A stretch of 59,877 nucleotides of DNA from DATFLS01 sp964413425 (GTDB taxonomy: Bacteria > Fidelibacterota > JAANXI01). The stretch lies in NCBI GenBank assembly GCA_964413425.1, contig CAYPST010000015.1, positions 1 through 59,877 of the forward strand, written 5' to 3'. A model generated the notes under the pieces. That model saw only the letters and a program-made list of their open reading frames with translations, was not told the origin of the DNA and made no database searches. The stretch's first letter is position 1, and each line of letters starts with the position of its first letter. Below, piece after piece: positions 17,401-25,652 of the stretch. A program made the translations under genes and the position numbers.

Positions 17401-18843
17401 ATGATAAAGCGACGTCAGATATTCAGCACCTTTATACTCTCCCTGTTCACATTACTCATTCTCTCTCATTGTTCATCACACGCCACACCGCCGGATCCTT
17501 TAGTGGCGGAGATATCGTTTGGCAATGAGAAACAGGTGATTATCCGAATTCAAACAAACATGCAACCAGAGTATATCTTGACGGATCAGCCGAATGAATC
17601 TCATCAATTCCGTATAACCAATATTGAGAACGCTGCCCTCCGTTGTTCGGATTCTCCGTTGTGGAAATTTTTCCCGTTGGAACTACGCGAAATCAATCAC
17701 CAATCCGGGAGCACCTTTCATCTGCTGATGAAAACAAACCATCCGTATTCCATTCGACACAGTGCAAACAAGCGTGCAATAACGCTTCAATTCACCGGAC
17801 AGGTGGCTCAGGAAACCTGGGCAGATATCATACGGTATGGATCCCGGTATTATAATCAGCTGGATGCCCGGGAACAAAAAGTATTACAGCAGGTGTTGAC
17901 AGCAGCAGAATCATCTCCCGGGGAGCCCTTCCTCCTGCGCCAGCTGCAGCAATCGAAACGGCAACAACAGTACACCTGGTACAGATTACTCTATCAACAT
18001 TCGAGACACCGTGCTCCAGTCTCCCCGGAAGATTTACAGTGGCTGGCACGCTATTTCGAACGGATGAATGACCAACAGTCAGCCAGCCTGGCATGGTACG
18101 ATTTTTACCAGCAGGTAACCGCCACCGGAGAAAACCAGTATACCGACGTCCTTCCTGCAGCGGCTGGGAAGCCGGCCGGGACCCGTGCAAATCATCAGCA
18201 TAGCCGAACCACTGATGTGCAGAGTACTCTACCTGTCAGAGGGTATGGGTTTTTATTGGTACTCGTCGGACTCGGAGTAGGGGTGCTTGGGTTAAAAAGA
18301 AACAAAGTTAAGTCGATATTCGTGAACCTCTGGCCTCGTTCGAAAAAGGAAGAAGAGGAAGTGAACGACTTTCAGCAATTTTTAGATGAAATACACGAAA
18401 AGTTACGAACATCGAATCCTGCGCCGGTCAGGGACGAATCGAACTCTGCCGGGAAATTCGATTCTGAATCCGGGGATGAAAAGAGGAAACCCGAACCAGA
18501 TCGGCATGAACCTGCTGGATCGGTTCGGGAGAACTCAGATCGTCAGTCCTCGAAGGAAGCCGAAAAATCCAGCCTTCTGTTGAAGCAGGCCGAAGTAATG
18601 GAATTGTATCGGTCAGAAATGGAACCGGAAGTGATTGCGCGGAATCTGCACATGAGCCGGGGAGAAGTTGAGTTACTGATTACGATCAGCCAGCAGGAGG
18701 AACGCATCAGATCCGGAACGCGCCGGAGAGAAAAATTGGCCACTGAACTGTTATCAGAGCAATCCATACGGGATCTTTCCCGCAGTATGCATATCTCGGA
18801 GGAAGAGGCTAAGATTATGCGTTTAAAAAGTATACAAGGCTAA
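17401..18843 (+). CDS. Membrane protein with C-terminal HTH-like repeats
   Basis: I place the start at ATG 17401 (AGAGGGTC upstream), which exposes a clean N-terminal signal segment (residues 2-23); the following HCSS is a poor lipobox. A periplasmic region of about 250 residues with helical, TPR-like character follows, then one transmembrane helix (about 278-295, GFLLVLVGLGVGVLGL). The cytoplasmic tail ends in two short helix-turn-helix-like units (EVIARNLHMSRGEVELLI and SIRDLSRSMHISEEEAKI). Similar HTH tails occur in poorly characterised membrane proteins near fliA in other flagellar clusters. Role unknown. Confidence 0.65.
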   Translation: MIKRRQIFSTFILSLFTLLILSHCSSHATPPDPLVAEISFGNEKQVIIRIQTNMQPEYILTDQPNESHQFRITNIENAALRCSDSPLWKFFPLELREINHQSGSTFHLLMKTNHPYSIRHSANKRAITLQFTGQVAQETWADIIRYGSRYYNQLDAREQKVLQQVLTAAESSPGEPFLLRQLQQSKRQQQYTWYRLLYQHSRHRAPVSPEDLQWLARYFERMNDQQSASLAWYDFYQQVTATGENQYTDVLPAAAGKPAGTRANHQHSRTTDVQSTLPVRGYGFLLVLVGLGVGVLGLKRNKVKSIFVNLWPRSKKEEEEVNDFQQFLDEIHEKLRTSNPAPVRDESNSAGKFDSESGDEKRKPEPDRHEPAGSVRENSDRQSSKEAEKSSLLLKQAEVMELYRSEMEPEVIARNLHMSRGEVELLITISQQEERIRSGTRRREKLATELLSEQSIRDLSRSMHISEEEAKIMRLKSIQG

Positions 18844-18849
18844 CGCGAG

Positions 18850-19944
18850 GTGATTTCTGAAGTGAAGCTGCGGCGCACATCCGGTAAAACTGCTTCAGCA
18901 CGCAGCCTTCCTGCTTTTAGAGTAGGGCAGCTCGTGCGCGGCAAGGTTCATCGGATTCTGGGAAACGGATATCTCCAGGTTGGTATAAAAGGTCAAAATC
19001 TGGTGGCGTCATCTGATTTTTCAGTAGCTGTGGAGGAGGAGCTGCTACTCAGAGTGGTAAAACTCCGGCCCAGGCCGCACCTTCAGGTTTTGCGTTCCAT
19101 GGAGAAGTCCGGGGGACACACGGAGAAGGGTAACGCAGATTCTGACTTGCTGGGCACCCTTCTGGATAGAGATATTCCGGTAACTGACGATATGCTGAAG
19201 TATTTCGGCACAGATCTTGGCACAGGTGATCTTCGAAAATTCAGTGAACTCGTTCGCCGCTATCCGGAAGCCTGGCGCCGAATATTGCGGAGCGCATCGT
19301 TCGCTTCGGGCAAAGATTTACTCGCTTTTGGAGCATGGTTGGATCTGGGTGCAGAACTGTTTTCAACCACCTTTCTGTCCAGACTAAATGCACTGCCCCT
19401 GCCCGCAAATACCCTCCGTTTACAGAATGATGTCACAAAAATGCTCAGCACACTGCAGCGATATTTTCAAGAAATGCCCGCTGATGGGGCGATCCCGACA
19501 CAATTGGTGAAAAGCATGCAGACGCACTGGATGCAATGGCATCTTCTCAGGAATGCCGTCTGGGAACAGGGGACATGGTCTGGTGCTTTTTTACCTTTTC
19601 TCTGGGAGGAGCAGTGTGGGGTAATGGCTTTTTCGTATTGGAAACCCGATCCGGAATATCCGGAAGCGGAACCAGCGCGTCTTTCGCTTATTTCCGCCCT
19701 GGCGAATGGCTGGATACTGCAATTTTTGCTGGAATATCGTGAGACCGATTTAGCCGGAGCTATCGATGTGAATTCAGGCGAGCTCGCTGTAAAAGCGGAA
19801 GATCTCTTGCCGAAATTTCGGCACGGCTTGCAAAGCAAGGGTTATTCACAGGTAGGGCTCCGGGTACGAACTGCAAGAAACTTGCGCGTGGATTATGCGC
19901 AATTATTACCGGTTGAACAAGAACCCTTAACATATGCAGGTTAA
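18850..19944 (+). CDS. fliK: Divergent FliK-like hook-length control protein
   Basis: A 364-aa protein that I tentatively read as FliK, the secreted ruler that triggers the FlhB switch. Residues 25-80 form a beta-rich module (GQLVRGKVHRILGNGYLQV, then VKLRPRPHLQVL) seen in many FliK-like proteins. The last 120 residues have the layout of the FliK C-terminal domain (WILQFLLEY, LAVKAEDLLPKFRHGLQSKG, VGLRV). The start is GTG at 18850 or GTG at 18862. No other FliK candidate is present in the window, but one could lie upstream of flgD. Confidence 0.5.
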   Translation: MISEVKLRRTSGKTASARSLPAFRVGQLVRGKVHRILGNGYLQVGIKGQNLVASSDFSVAVEEELLLRVVKLRPRPHLQVLRSMEKSGGHTEKGNADSDLLGTLLDRDIPVTDDMLKYFGTDLGTGDLRKFSELVRRYPEAWRRILRSASFASGKDLLAFGAWLDLGAELFSTTFLSRLNALPLPANTLRLQNDVTKMLSTLQRYFQEMPADGAIPTQLVKSMQTHWMQWHLLRNAVWEQGTWSGAFLPFLWEEQCGVMAFSYWKPDPEYPEAEPARLSLISALANGWILQFLLEYRETDLAGAIDVNSGELAVKAEDLLPKFRHGLQSKGYSQVGLRVRTARNLRVDYAQLLPVEQEPLTYAG

Positions 19945-19945
19945 T

Positions 19946-21184
19946 ATGGTTGGTTCATCGAAATTGAAAGGTCTATCTGTCTTAGTTGTGGATGATGAGC
20001 TCATTCTGTTGAAGGTTGTCGAATCCACCCTGAAAAAACAACCGTACCAGGTGATTACAACCGAGTCGGTTGAAGAGGCGCTCGCCATACTGAATGAACG
20101 GGAGGTGGCGGTGGTGATCTCAGACTACAAGATGCCCAGAATTAAAGGGGTGGAATTCCTTGAGAAGGTGCGAAAAGAGCACCCGTCTGTGATCAGGATA
20201 ATGATGACAGCCTATGCTGATCTAAGCGTGTCGATTGAGGCGATTAACCGGGTGGGAGTGTTCCGGTTCATCCTCAAACCCTGGGAGCAGATCGAGTTCC
20301 TGAATACCATCGAGAGCGCACTGGAGTTTTATTTAGTCAGGTCGGAGAAGGCAGAAATCGAGCGGCAGCTGCAGGAACACACGCAGCAGTTACACACAGA
20401 CACCGAGGAGCAATCTGCCGAAAAGACCAGAATTATCCAGGAATTGCGCGAACGAAACCAGGAACTGGCCAGGATAAATCAACAACTCAGGCAATCCGAC
20501 AAACTTGCTTCTCTGGGATCAATGGCTGAATTATTAGCTGCCGATATCTCCACCCCCTTATCGGAGGTACTCGAAAAATTGGAGGTGCTTTACTCACGTA
20601 GCAATCTGACCGATCTGGATCGTGAATTGATCCTGGAAATGAAGCCGCAAATTCAACGAATAAAATCGCTGGCTAAAAGCATTTACAACTATGCTCAGAA
20701 GTCGAATAAGACCCACGAAAAAGTAGATCTGGTAGAATCAATCCGGAATGCGCTGGGGCTTGCACAAGAGGTCGTGGATTTTAAGAATATCGAGATTGTC
20801 GAGCAATACCCGGTAGAAAAGACCTTGATTTCAGGGATGAAAAATCAAATCGAGCAGGTCTTTATTATCCTCATCCAGAATGCGCTCCAGTCGATGGAGA
20901 ACAGCGGGACACTCATCTGTGGAATCACCGGTCAACCCGGCGGGAACGGAAAGGATGCCGCCCAGTGGCATGTCTCAATTGCCTCCGATGGACATCCGCT
21001 TTCAACCGATATGTTCGCTTCCCTTGCAGATCCGGAGGACCGAGATAAAACGAAGTTCACCAACTTCGGATTGAATATCTGTCAGCAGATTATAGAAGAA
21101 CACAACGGACAGGTGGAGGTGGGAAACAACTCAGAGAATGGCTCATTTCTTAGAATCAAGCTGCCTTTGGAATCAGAGCAATAA
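19946..21184 (+). CDS. REC domain fused to degenerate histidine kinase
   Basis: An N-terminal receiver (about residues 8-125) carries the phospho-acceptor D60 (VVISDYKMP) and the KPW lysine. A coiled coil (about 130-185) leads to a DHp-like helix, KLASLGSMAELLAADISTPL. There the residue aligning with the catalytic His is A199. The ATPase-like domain keeps an N-box (LIQNALQSM), but the D-x-G-x-G region reads SDGHPL and GTGLGL reads TNFGLN. So it probably cannot autophosphorylate. I use ATG 19946, just after the fliK stop; 19934 is in frame. Confidence 0.85.
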   Translation: MVGSSKLKGLSVLVVDDELILLKVVESTLKKQPYQVITTESVEEALAILNEREVAVVISDYKMPRIKGVEFLEKVRKEHPSVIRIMMTAYADLSVSIEAINRVGVFRFILKPWEQIEFLNTIESALEFYLVRSEKAEIERQLQEHTQQLHTDTEEQSAEKTRIIQELRERNQELARINQQLRQSDKLASLGSMAELLAADISTPLSEVLEKLEVLYSRSNLTDLDRELILEMKPQIQRIKSLAKSIYNYAQKSNKTHEKVDLVESIRNALGLAQEVVDFKNIEIVEQYPVEKTLISGMKNQIEQVFIILIQNALQSMENSGTLICGITGQPGGNGKDAAQWHVSIASDGHPLSTDMFASLADPEDRDKTKFTNFGLNICQQIIEEHNGQVEVGNNSENGSFLRIKLPLESEQ

Positions 21185-21217
21185 GTTGAGGGCTGCCTCT
21201 AACCGCTGAAGGAACGT

Positions 21218-21352
21218 ATGACCAGGGAAAATCAATCAGAAGACGTTTGGATTCAATGGACCAAAGAACTGACTCGCCAGGATACGCTGGTGCTGGAAGA
21301 GGTCGTGAAGATGGTAAAGGAAATTTTAGCAACTGACCAGAGGCCCGCATGA
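21218..21352 (+). CDS. Small 44-aa protein, translationally coupled
   Basis: A short ORF with an excellent ribosome-binding site (GAAGGA, then ACGT, then ATG) and a stop that overlaps the next start (ATGA at 21349-21352). The product is acidic and probably one long amphipathic helix (TLVLEEVVKMVKEIL). No family is recognised. Good translation signals and coupling to the GAF-DHp gene suggest it is real and functions with its neighbours. Confidence 0.6.
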   Translation: MTRENQSEDVWIQWTKELTRQDTLVLEEVVKMVKEILATDQRPA

Positions 21353-22203
21353 ATGATTTTAATGAGGTTTTACAATCTGTTCTTTTTGATATTACGAAAC
21401 TATTGCAGGTTGATGAGAAACCGGAGGAGATTTTCAACAATATTTTGACCTTGACCCGCCAGATTATCCCCTATGAGAAAAGTACGCTCTATTTGTACGA
21501 TAGCCGGACAGAGAAGTTAGAACCTGTCACCCACGTGGGAGGTGAAATTGATCTAATCAGCATATTTCATTTCAAAATGGGTAAGGGGCTTTCGGGGTGG
21601 ACTGCACAAATTAAACGGCCGATTAACCTTGGAAATGTCCGGGGGAGTAAGAAGACTGACGAGGGTGAAATTCATAGTTTTCTGAGCGTGCCCCTGCTTG
21701 TCAAAGAAAAGTTGGTTGGTGTGTTGAATTGTGGTCATTCGGAACAGAACGCGTTTGAAGACAATGACCTGGTTAAGCTCCAGATTATCGGCGGCCAGAT
21801 TGCCGGGATCATCGAAAATGTGAAATCGACTGTACAGATCATGCAAAAAAATATCGAACTGGAAGAGTTGAACAAACAATTGCAGGAGACACAGGATAAG
21901 TTAATTCGATCCGAAAAGCTCGCCCTGATAGGTCAGATGGCGGTGAAATTAAGCCATGAAATCAATAACCCCCTGGCAATCATCACGGGGAATCTGCATC
22001 TGCTGGAAAATGACCTCGAGGAAATTAAAGAAGCGCCTTACGAATCCGATATTACAGAGCGGTTTCGAATAATTGATCTCCAGATACAGCGTATTGTGTC
22101 TGTCCTGAATAAGTTGTTGTCTCTGAAAGAGATGGATATAGAAAAGTATACTGCTGATGGCGTGGATATGCTGAAAATAGAGCCGAATTATGACAAAGCA
22201 TAA
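21349..22203 (+). CDS. GAF-DHp protein lacking kinase ATPase domain
   Basis: A GAF sensor domain (about residues 10-165, with GKGLSGWTAQ, SFLSVPLLVKEKLVGVLN) is followed by a coiled coil. A clear DHp helix then carries the phosphorylatable His H203 in KLSHEINNPLAI. Only about 80 residues follow and no N, G1 or G2 box is seen, so the catalytic ATPase domain is absent. The gene is not obviously truncated: it overlaps the next start by 14 bases with normal coupling. It may act as a histidine phosphotransfer partner or be phosphorylated in trans. Confidence 0.85.
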   Translation: MNDFNEVLQSVLFDITKLLQVDEKPEEIFNNILTLTRQIIPYEKSTLYLYDSRTEKLEPVTHVGGEIDLISIFHFKMGKGLSGWTAQIKRPINLGNVRGSKKTDEGEIHSFLSVPLLVKEKLVGVLNCGHSEQNAFEDNDLVKLQIIGGQIAGIIENVKSTVQIMQKNIELEELNKQLQETQDKLIRSEKLALIGQMAVKLSHEINNPLAIITGNLHLLENDLEEIKEAPYESDITERFRIIDLQIQRIVSVLNKLLSLKEMDIEKYTADGVDMLKIEPNYDKA

Positions 22204-23449
22204 GGTCCTGCACATCGAAGATGAGCCAGACATTCAGGAGCTCGTCACCCGGTTTTTGGAAGAGAAGTATACGGTCGCCTCCGCTTCTTCAGGATTGGAA
22301 GGCATTAAAAAAGCCCAGGAATTTCAGCCGGATTTGATACTGATGGATCTTCAATTACCCAGTATGAGCGGGTATGAGGCCACCACCAGGATTCGGTCCA
22401 TTGAAGACCTGAAAAGTGTTCCCATTGTTGCCGTTACGGGAAATAATACCGAGGAAGAGCGGGAAAAATCTCTGGCTGCCGGTTGCAGTGGTTTTATTCC
22501 CAAACCAATTGATTGGTTTAATCTGGCCTCGCAGGTGGAAGATTACCTGTCCGGTAAAGTAGAAGAGATCACCGAACAGAAACGGAACGAGTATTTCAGG
22601 CGGTATAGTGAAGAGTTAGTAGCGAAGCTCCAGGAGCGTATCGAGGAACTGACCCAGGCAAACGAAGAAATGAAGCGGTTGAATTCGGAATTGGCCCGCA
22701 TCAATCAGTTTAAGGACGAGTTCATGGCCAATATGAGCCATGAATTGCGGACGCCTCTGAATTCCATTATCGGATTCAGCGAAGTGTTAATCGACGGACT
22801 CACCGGGGATCTGAACGATGAACAGAAAGAATTTATCGAAAATATTCTGAGCAGTGGCCAGCATTTGCTGTTGCTGATAAATGATATCCTGGATCTCAGT
22901 AAGATTCGTTCGGGGCAAATGGAGCTGCATGCCGAAGAGGTGGATTGCCAGGAATTTATTGAGGATATCGAACATACCATCAAGGGGGTTATGCAGAGTA
23001 AAAATCAGCAGTATGTACGGGAGATTGATGAGGACATCACGTCAATTCGGATTGATAAAAAGAAAATGAAACAGGTATTATTGAACCTGCTGGGGAACGC
23101 CAGCAAGTTTACTCCTGTGAACGGAGAGATCACCCTGCAAATCATCCCAGTGGAGGAAAATGGAGAACCGATGGTGCAGTTTGCCGTATCGGATACCGGG
23201 ATCGGTATCAGCGAAGAGAACTATGAATTAATTTTCGACGAATTCCGGCAAGTGGACGGATCGCATAGTCGCGAGTATGAGGGCACCGGGCTGGGACTGC
23301 CGATCGCGAAAAAACTCATCGAGCTGCACAACGGGACAATCTGGATTGAGAGCGAGGTTGGAGCCGGTACGACCTTCTATTTTTCAATTCCAGTATCATC
23401 GGATTTCGAGGAAGCTCCGGACGAGAAAGAAGCCGTAGAGCATGGCTAA
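22190..23449 (+). CDS. REC-histidine kinase hybrid
   Basis: A receiver (residues 4-120, D53 in LILMDLQLPSMSG) is joined by a coiled coil to a full histidine kinase. The DHp phospho-acceptor is H184 (MANMSHELRTPLNSIIGFSE). The ATPase domain has N-box LLNLLGNASKFT, SDTGIGI and GTGLGLPIAKKL. It is the only complete kinase in this block and so the most likely phosphate donor for the surrounding receivers. No transmembrane segment is seen; it is cytoplasmic. Overlaps on both sides indicate one operon. Confidence 0.93.
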   Translation: MTKHKVLHIEDEPDIQELVTRFLEEKYTVASASSGLEGIKKAQEFQPDLILMDLQLPSMSGYEATTRIRSIEDLKSVPIVAVTGNNTEEEREKSLAAGCSGFIPKPIDWFNLASQVEDYLSGKVEEITEQKRNEYFRRYSEELVAKLQERIEELTQANEEMKRLNSELARINQFKDEFMANMSHELRTPLNSIIGFSEVLIDGLTGDLNDEQKEFIENILSSGQHLLLLINDILDLSKIRSGQMELHAEEVDCQEFIEDIEHTIKGVMQSKNQQYVREIDEDITSIRIDKKKMKQVLLNLLGNASKFTPVNGEITLQIIPVEENGEPMVQFAVSDTGIGISEENYELIFDEFRQVDGSHSREYEGTGLGLPIAKKLIELHNGTIWIESEVGAGTTFYFSIPVSSDFEEAPDEKEAVEHG

Positions 23450-23807
23450 TCGGGTATTGCTAGTTGAGGACAATGAGTTAAACTCCAGATTAATCCAGAA
23501 AGTACTGGAATCCGGTGGACTGGAGGTATTTGTGTTTGACAATGCCGAGGAAGCCCTGCATCAGGTGGAGGGTATTCAGCCCGATCTCATATTACTTGAT
23601 TTACAGTTGCCCGGAATGAGCGGGTATGAATTTGTCAACCAATATACTCACCAGAACGGGACGAAACCAATTCCCATTGTGGCCATTTCTGCAAACGTTC
23701 GTCCGGAAGATAAGGAGAAGGCACTGGAGGTCGGCTGTGCCGGATTTATCGAGAAACCGATTAATACCCGAACCATTGTACACGAATTATCAGTGTATCT
23801 GGAGTAA
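23442..23807 (+). CDS. Single-domain response regulator
   Basis: A 121-aa CheY-like receiver with acidic pocket ED at residues 9-10, phospho-acceptor D53 (LILLDLQLPGMSG) and the KP lysine (EKPINTRT). It resembles DivK-type stand-alone receivers. It overlaps the hybrid kinase gene by 8 bases and is followed 6 bases later by a multi-receiver protein. No output domain, so it must act by protein contact or phosphorelay. Confidence 0.92.
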   Translation: MANRVLLVEDNELNSRLIQKVLESGGLEVFVFDNAEEALHQVEGIQPDLILLDLQLPGMSGYEFVNQYTHQNGTKPIPIVAISANVRPEDKEKALEVGCAGFIEKPINTRTIVHELSVYLE

Positions 23808-23813
23808 ATATTC

Positions 23814-25331
23814 ATGAAACCAACCGTCCTTACTATTGACGATGATCCGGTCGTACGGAAATTAGTGAAAAAAGCAGTTGAGGGGATGGGGTATGAGAGC
23901 GTGGAAGTTCCCAGCGGAATAGAGGGCCTCAATTATCTTGAGAAAGCCATACCGCAGTTAATACTCCTGGACGCCATGATGCCTGTGGTCAATGGGTTTG
24001 AGGTTTTGAAAAAAATCAAGGATCACAAGGAGTGGCGATCCATTCCTGTGATGATGTTCACGGCAGTGTCGCAGGAAGAAAAGGTGAAAGAAGCGGTGGA
24101 GCTGGGAGCTGTTGATTATCTCTTGAAACCGTTCCGGTTGCAGGCAGTGCGGGAAAAAGTGCACAGCATTCTCGGTGATGGAGAGAAGGGCAAGCTTGCC
24201 GGTCGATCACGCGCACGGCGTCAGGCGGCCCCGAAAGAAAGCAGTGAATTACCGTCCATTGTCATGGTGGTGTCCGGCGATCGGATCACCCAGAACAGAT
24301 TTTATCGTCTCTTGCAGGATAACGGCATTCGGTCCATTAAAGCTCCCACTTCCCTGGAGGGCTTACGATTGCTGGAATCAAGCACTCCGGATATGATTAT
24401 TCTGGATAATAACTTAAAGGTCTTTACGGCATCGGAAATGGAGAAGAAGATCCGGGCGAGCTCGAACTGGAAACAGATACCGGTTTTGCGAATTGCTGAA
24501 AAGCACACAGAAAAAGGTACCGTTATTTCCAGCACCATCTCCGAAGAAGAATTCCTCGACAGAGTCATCGAAATCTGGGAGAAGGTTCCGGAGCAACGGA
24601 AACGACAGACAAAAGATTCCCAGGCCAAAAGTGTGTACCGAATTGTGCTGATGAGTGAATCGGAGGAATTGCATCAATGGTTTCTCGATAATTTGTATAA
24701 TTCCTACGAAATGAAACTGGTAGAGAACAGTTCGGATCTGATTTCGCTGATCATTGATTGGGATCCGGATTTCGTACTCGTCAACTATCCGGATTATGAG
24801 ACCGATTCCTTTGGGATTCTCAAGAGATGTCAGGATACGTTGGGCGGTGGGAACCTGCGATATTACCTCTTTTCGCGACGGCATCAGCCCGAGGAGGTGT
24901 TCAAGCAAGTCCGGAATTCAGGGTTTGAAAGATTAATTGTCTTCTCCCAAAGCGATACCAATCTGGTCGAGTCCCTCAATAGTTATTTCGGCGTTAATCT
25001 GGTACAGGAATCAGTAGAAGATTCGCTGGTGATCCTGAAACGCAAACCGACCCTGAGCAATTATGCCGGTCGGGAGATGCTCCACCGAATTATGGCTCAG
25101 AAGCGCCGGGGGATGAAAAAATTCCTGCTTGATTTTACAGCCCTTCGGGATATTAGCTTTAACGAACTCGAATATCTGGGCCGGGTCACCAATTATCAAA
25201 CCAAACTCGGGATCAAACTCTGTATTGTAACAAACTCCAAGATTGTCACGGAATCCTTTCGCTCTTTCCAGGAAACTGAGTCGGTGAAAATATTTGAAAC
25301 TATTCGGGAAGCAAAGTCCTATCTTTGTTAA
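23814..25331 (+). CDS. Triple REC-like protein with C-terminal STAS-like domain
   Basis: Residues 3-122 are a canonical receiver (D53, LILLDAMMP; K in LLKPF). Two further receiver-like folds follow (about 145-265 and 280-400); the second keeps MIILDNN but lacks the usual acidic/lysine set, and the third has LVNYPD, with Asn where the Asp should be. The last 105 residues (KKFLLDFTALRDISFNELEYLGR, shortened by variants, then LCIVTNS) look like a STAS/anti-sigma-antagonist fold. This would couple phosphorylation to partner switching. It is the last gene of the signalling block. Confidence 0.8.
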   Translation: MKPTVLTIDDDPVVRKLVKKAVEGMGYESVEVPSGIEGLNYLEKAIPQLILLDAMMPVVNGFEVLKKIKDHKEWRSIPVMMFTAVSQEEKVKEAVELGAVDYLLKPFRLQAVREKVHSILGDGEKGKLAGRSRARRQAAPKESSELPSIVMVVSGDRITQNRFYRLLQDNGIRSIKAPTSLEGLRLLESSTPDMIILDNNLKVFTASEMEKKIRASSNWKQIPVLRIAEKHTEKGTVISSTISEEEFLDRVIEIWEKVPEQRKRQTKDSQAKSVYRIVLMSESEELHQWFLDNLYNSYEMKLVENSSDLISLIIDWDPDFVLVNYPDYETDSFGILKRCQDTLGGGNLRYYLFSRRHQPEEVFKQVRNSGFERLIVFSQSDTNLVESLNSYFGVNLVQESVEDSLVILKRKPTLSNYAGREMLHRIMAQKRRGMKKFLLDFTALRDISFNELEYLGRVTNYQTKLGIKLCIVTNSKIVTESFRSFQETESVKIFETIREAKSYLC

Positions 25332-25356
25332 CCTGAATACTTCATAAAGAATAGCA

Positions 25357-25388
25357 CATCCCGCACTCAGCGCCCTGAGTGCGGGATG
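25357..25388 (+). terminator. Strong stem-loop after signalling operon
   Basis: CATCCCGCACTCAG and CTGAGTGCGGGATG form a perfect 14-bp stem with loop CGCC, 26 bases after the stop codon. No T-run follows, so it may be a weak terminator or an mRNA 3'-end stabiliser. Confidence 0.55.
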
Positions 25389-25408
25389 AATAGTCCTGGT
25401 TAATATAC

Positions 25409-25452
25409 GGAAAAATCCTCCCACCTTTTCATTCCTGCTTGAAATTATTTCC
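25409..25452 (+). promoter_or_regulatory. Putative sigma-54 enhancer (UAS), copy 3
   Basis: GGAAAA at 25409 and TGAA-ATTAT-TTCC at 25440-25452 are 31 bp apart, the same offset as in copies 1 and 2. The distance to the candidate sigma-54 element is 142 bp. Between the half-sites the sequence is not conserved, so this copy is weaker. Confidence 0.42.
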
Positions 25453-25550
25453 CCCTGCTGTCTGGTGGGCCGGGGTTTGTGACGACTCCCACCGCTTGCA
25501 ATCTCCTGAAATCAAGGTATTTATGGTAATGTGTCGGATGGAGCCGCACT

Positions 25551-25565
25551 TGGCACTGTGTTTGT
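25551..25565 (+). promoter_or_regulatory. Candidate sigma-54 promoter of flgF operon
   Basis: TGGCAC-TGTGT-TTGT matches the -24 half exactly, but the -12 half has GT in place of GC. Predicted start near 25576, 77 bases before flgF. Support comes mainly from the enhancer-like element at the conserved distance. Confidence 0.5.
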
Positions 25566-25652
25566 TTATGAAGTAAGTGAGCTGAAATGAAGTGCCGAGG
25601 TTAACAGGAGTTATCTCAAAGAAATGCCTCCGATGAAAGGAAGAACAGTATA

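Larger units (their letters stand above)
25332..25652. other. Intergenic region before flgF
   Basis: No gene is seen. It holds a strong hairpin right after the signalling operon (25357-25388), an enhancer-like element (25409-25452) and a sigma-54-type promoter (25551-25565), and so marks the boundary between two transcription units. Confidence 0.6.
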
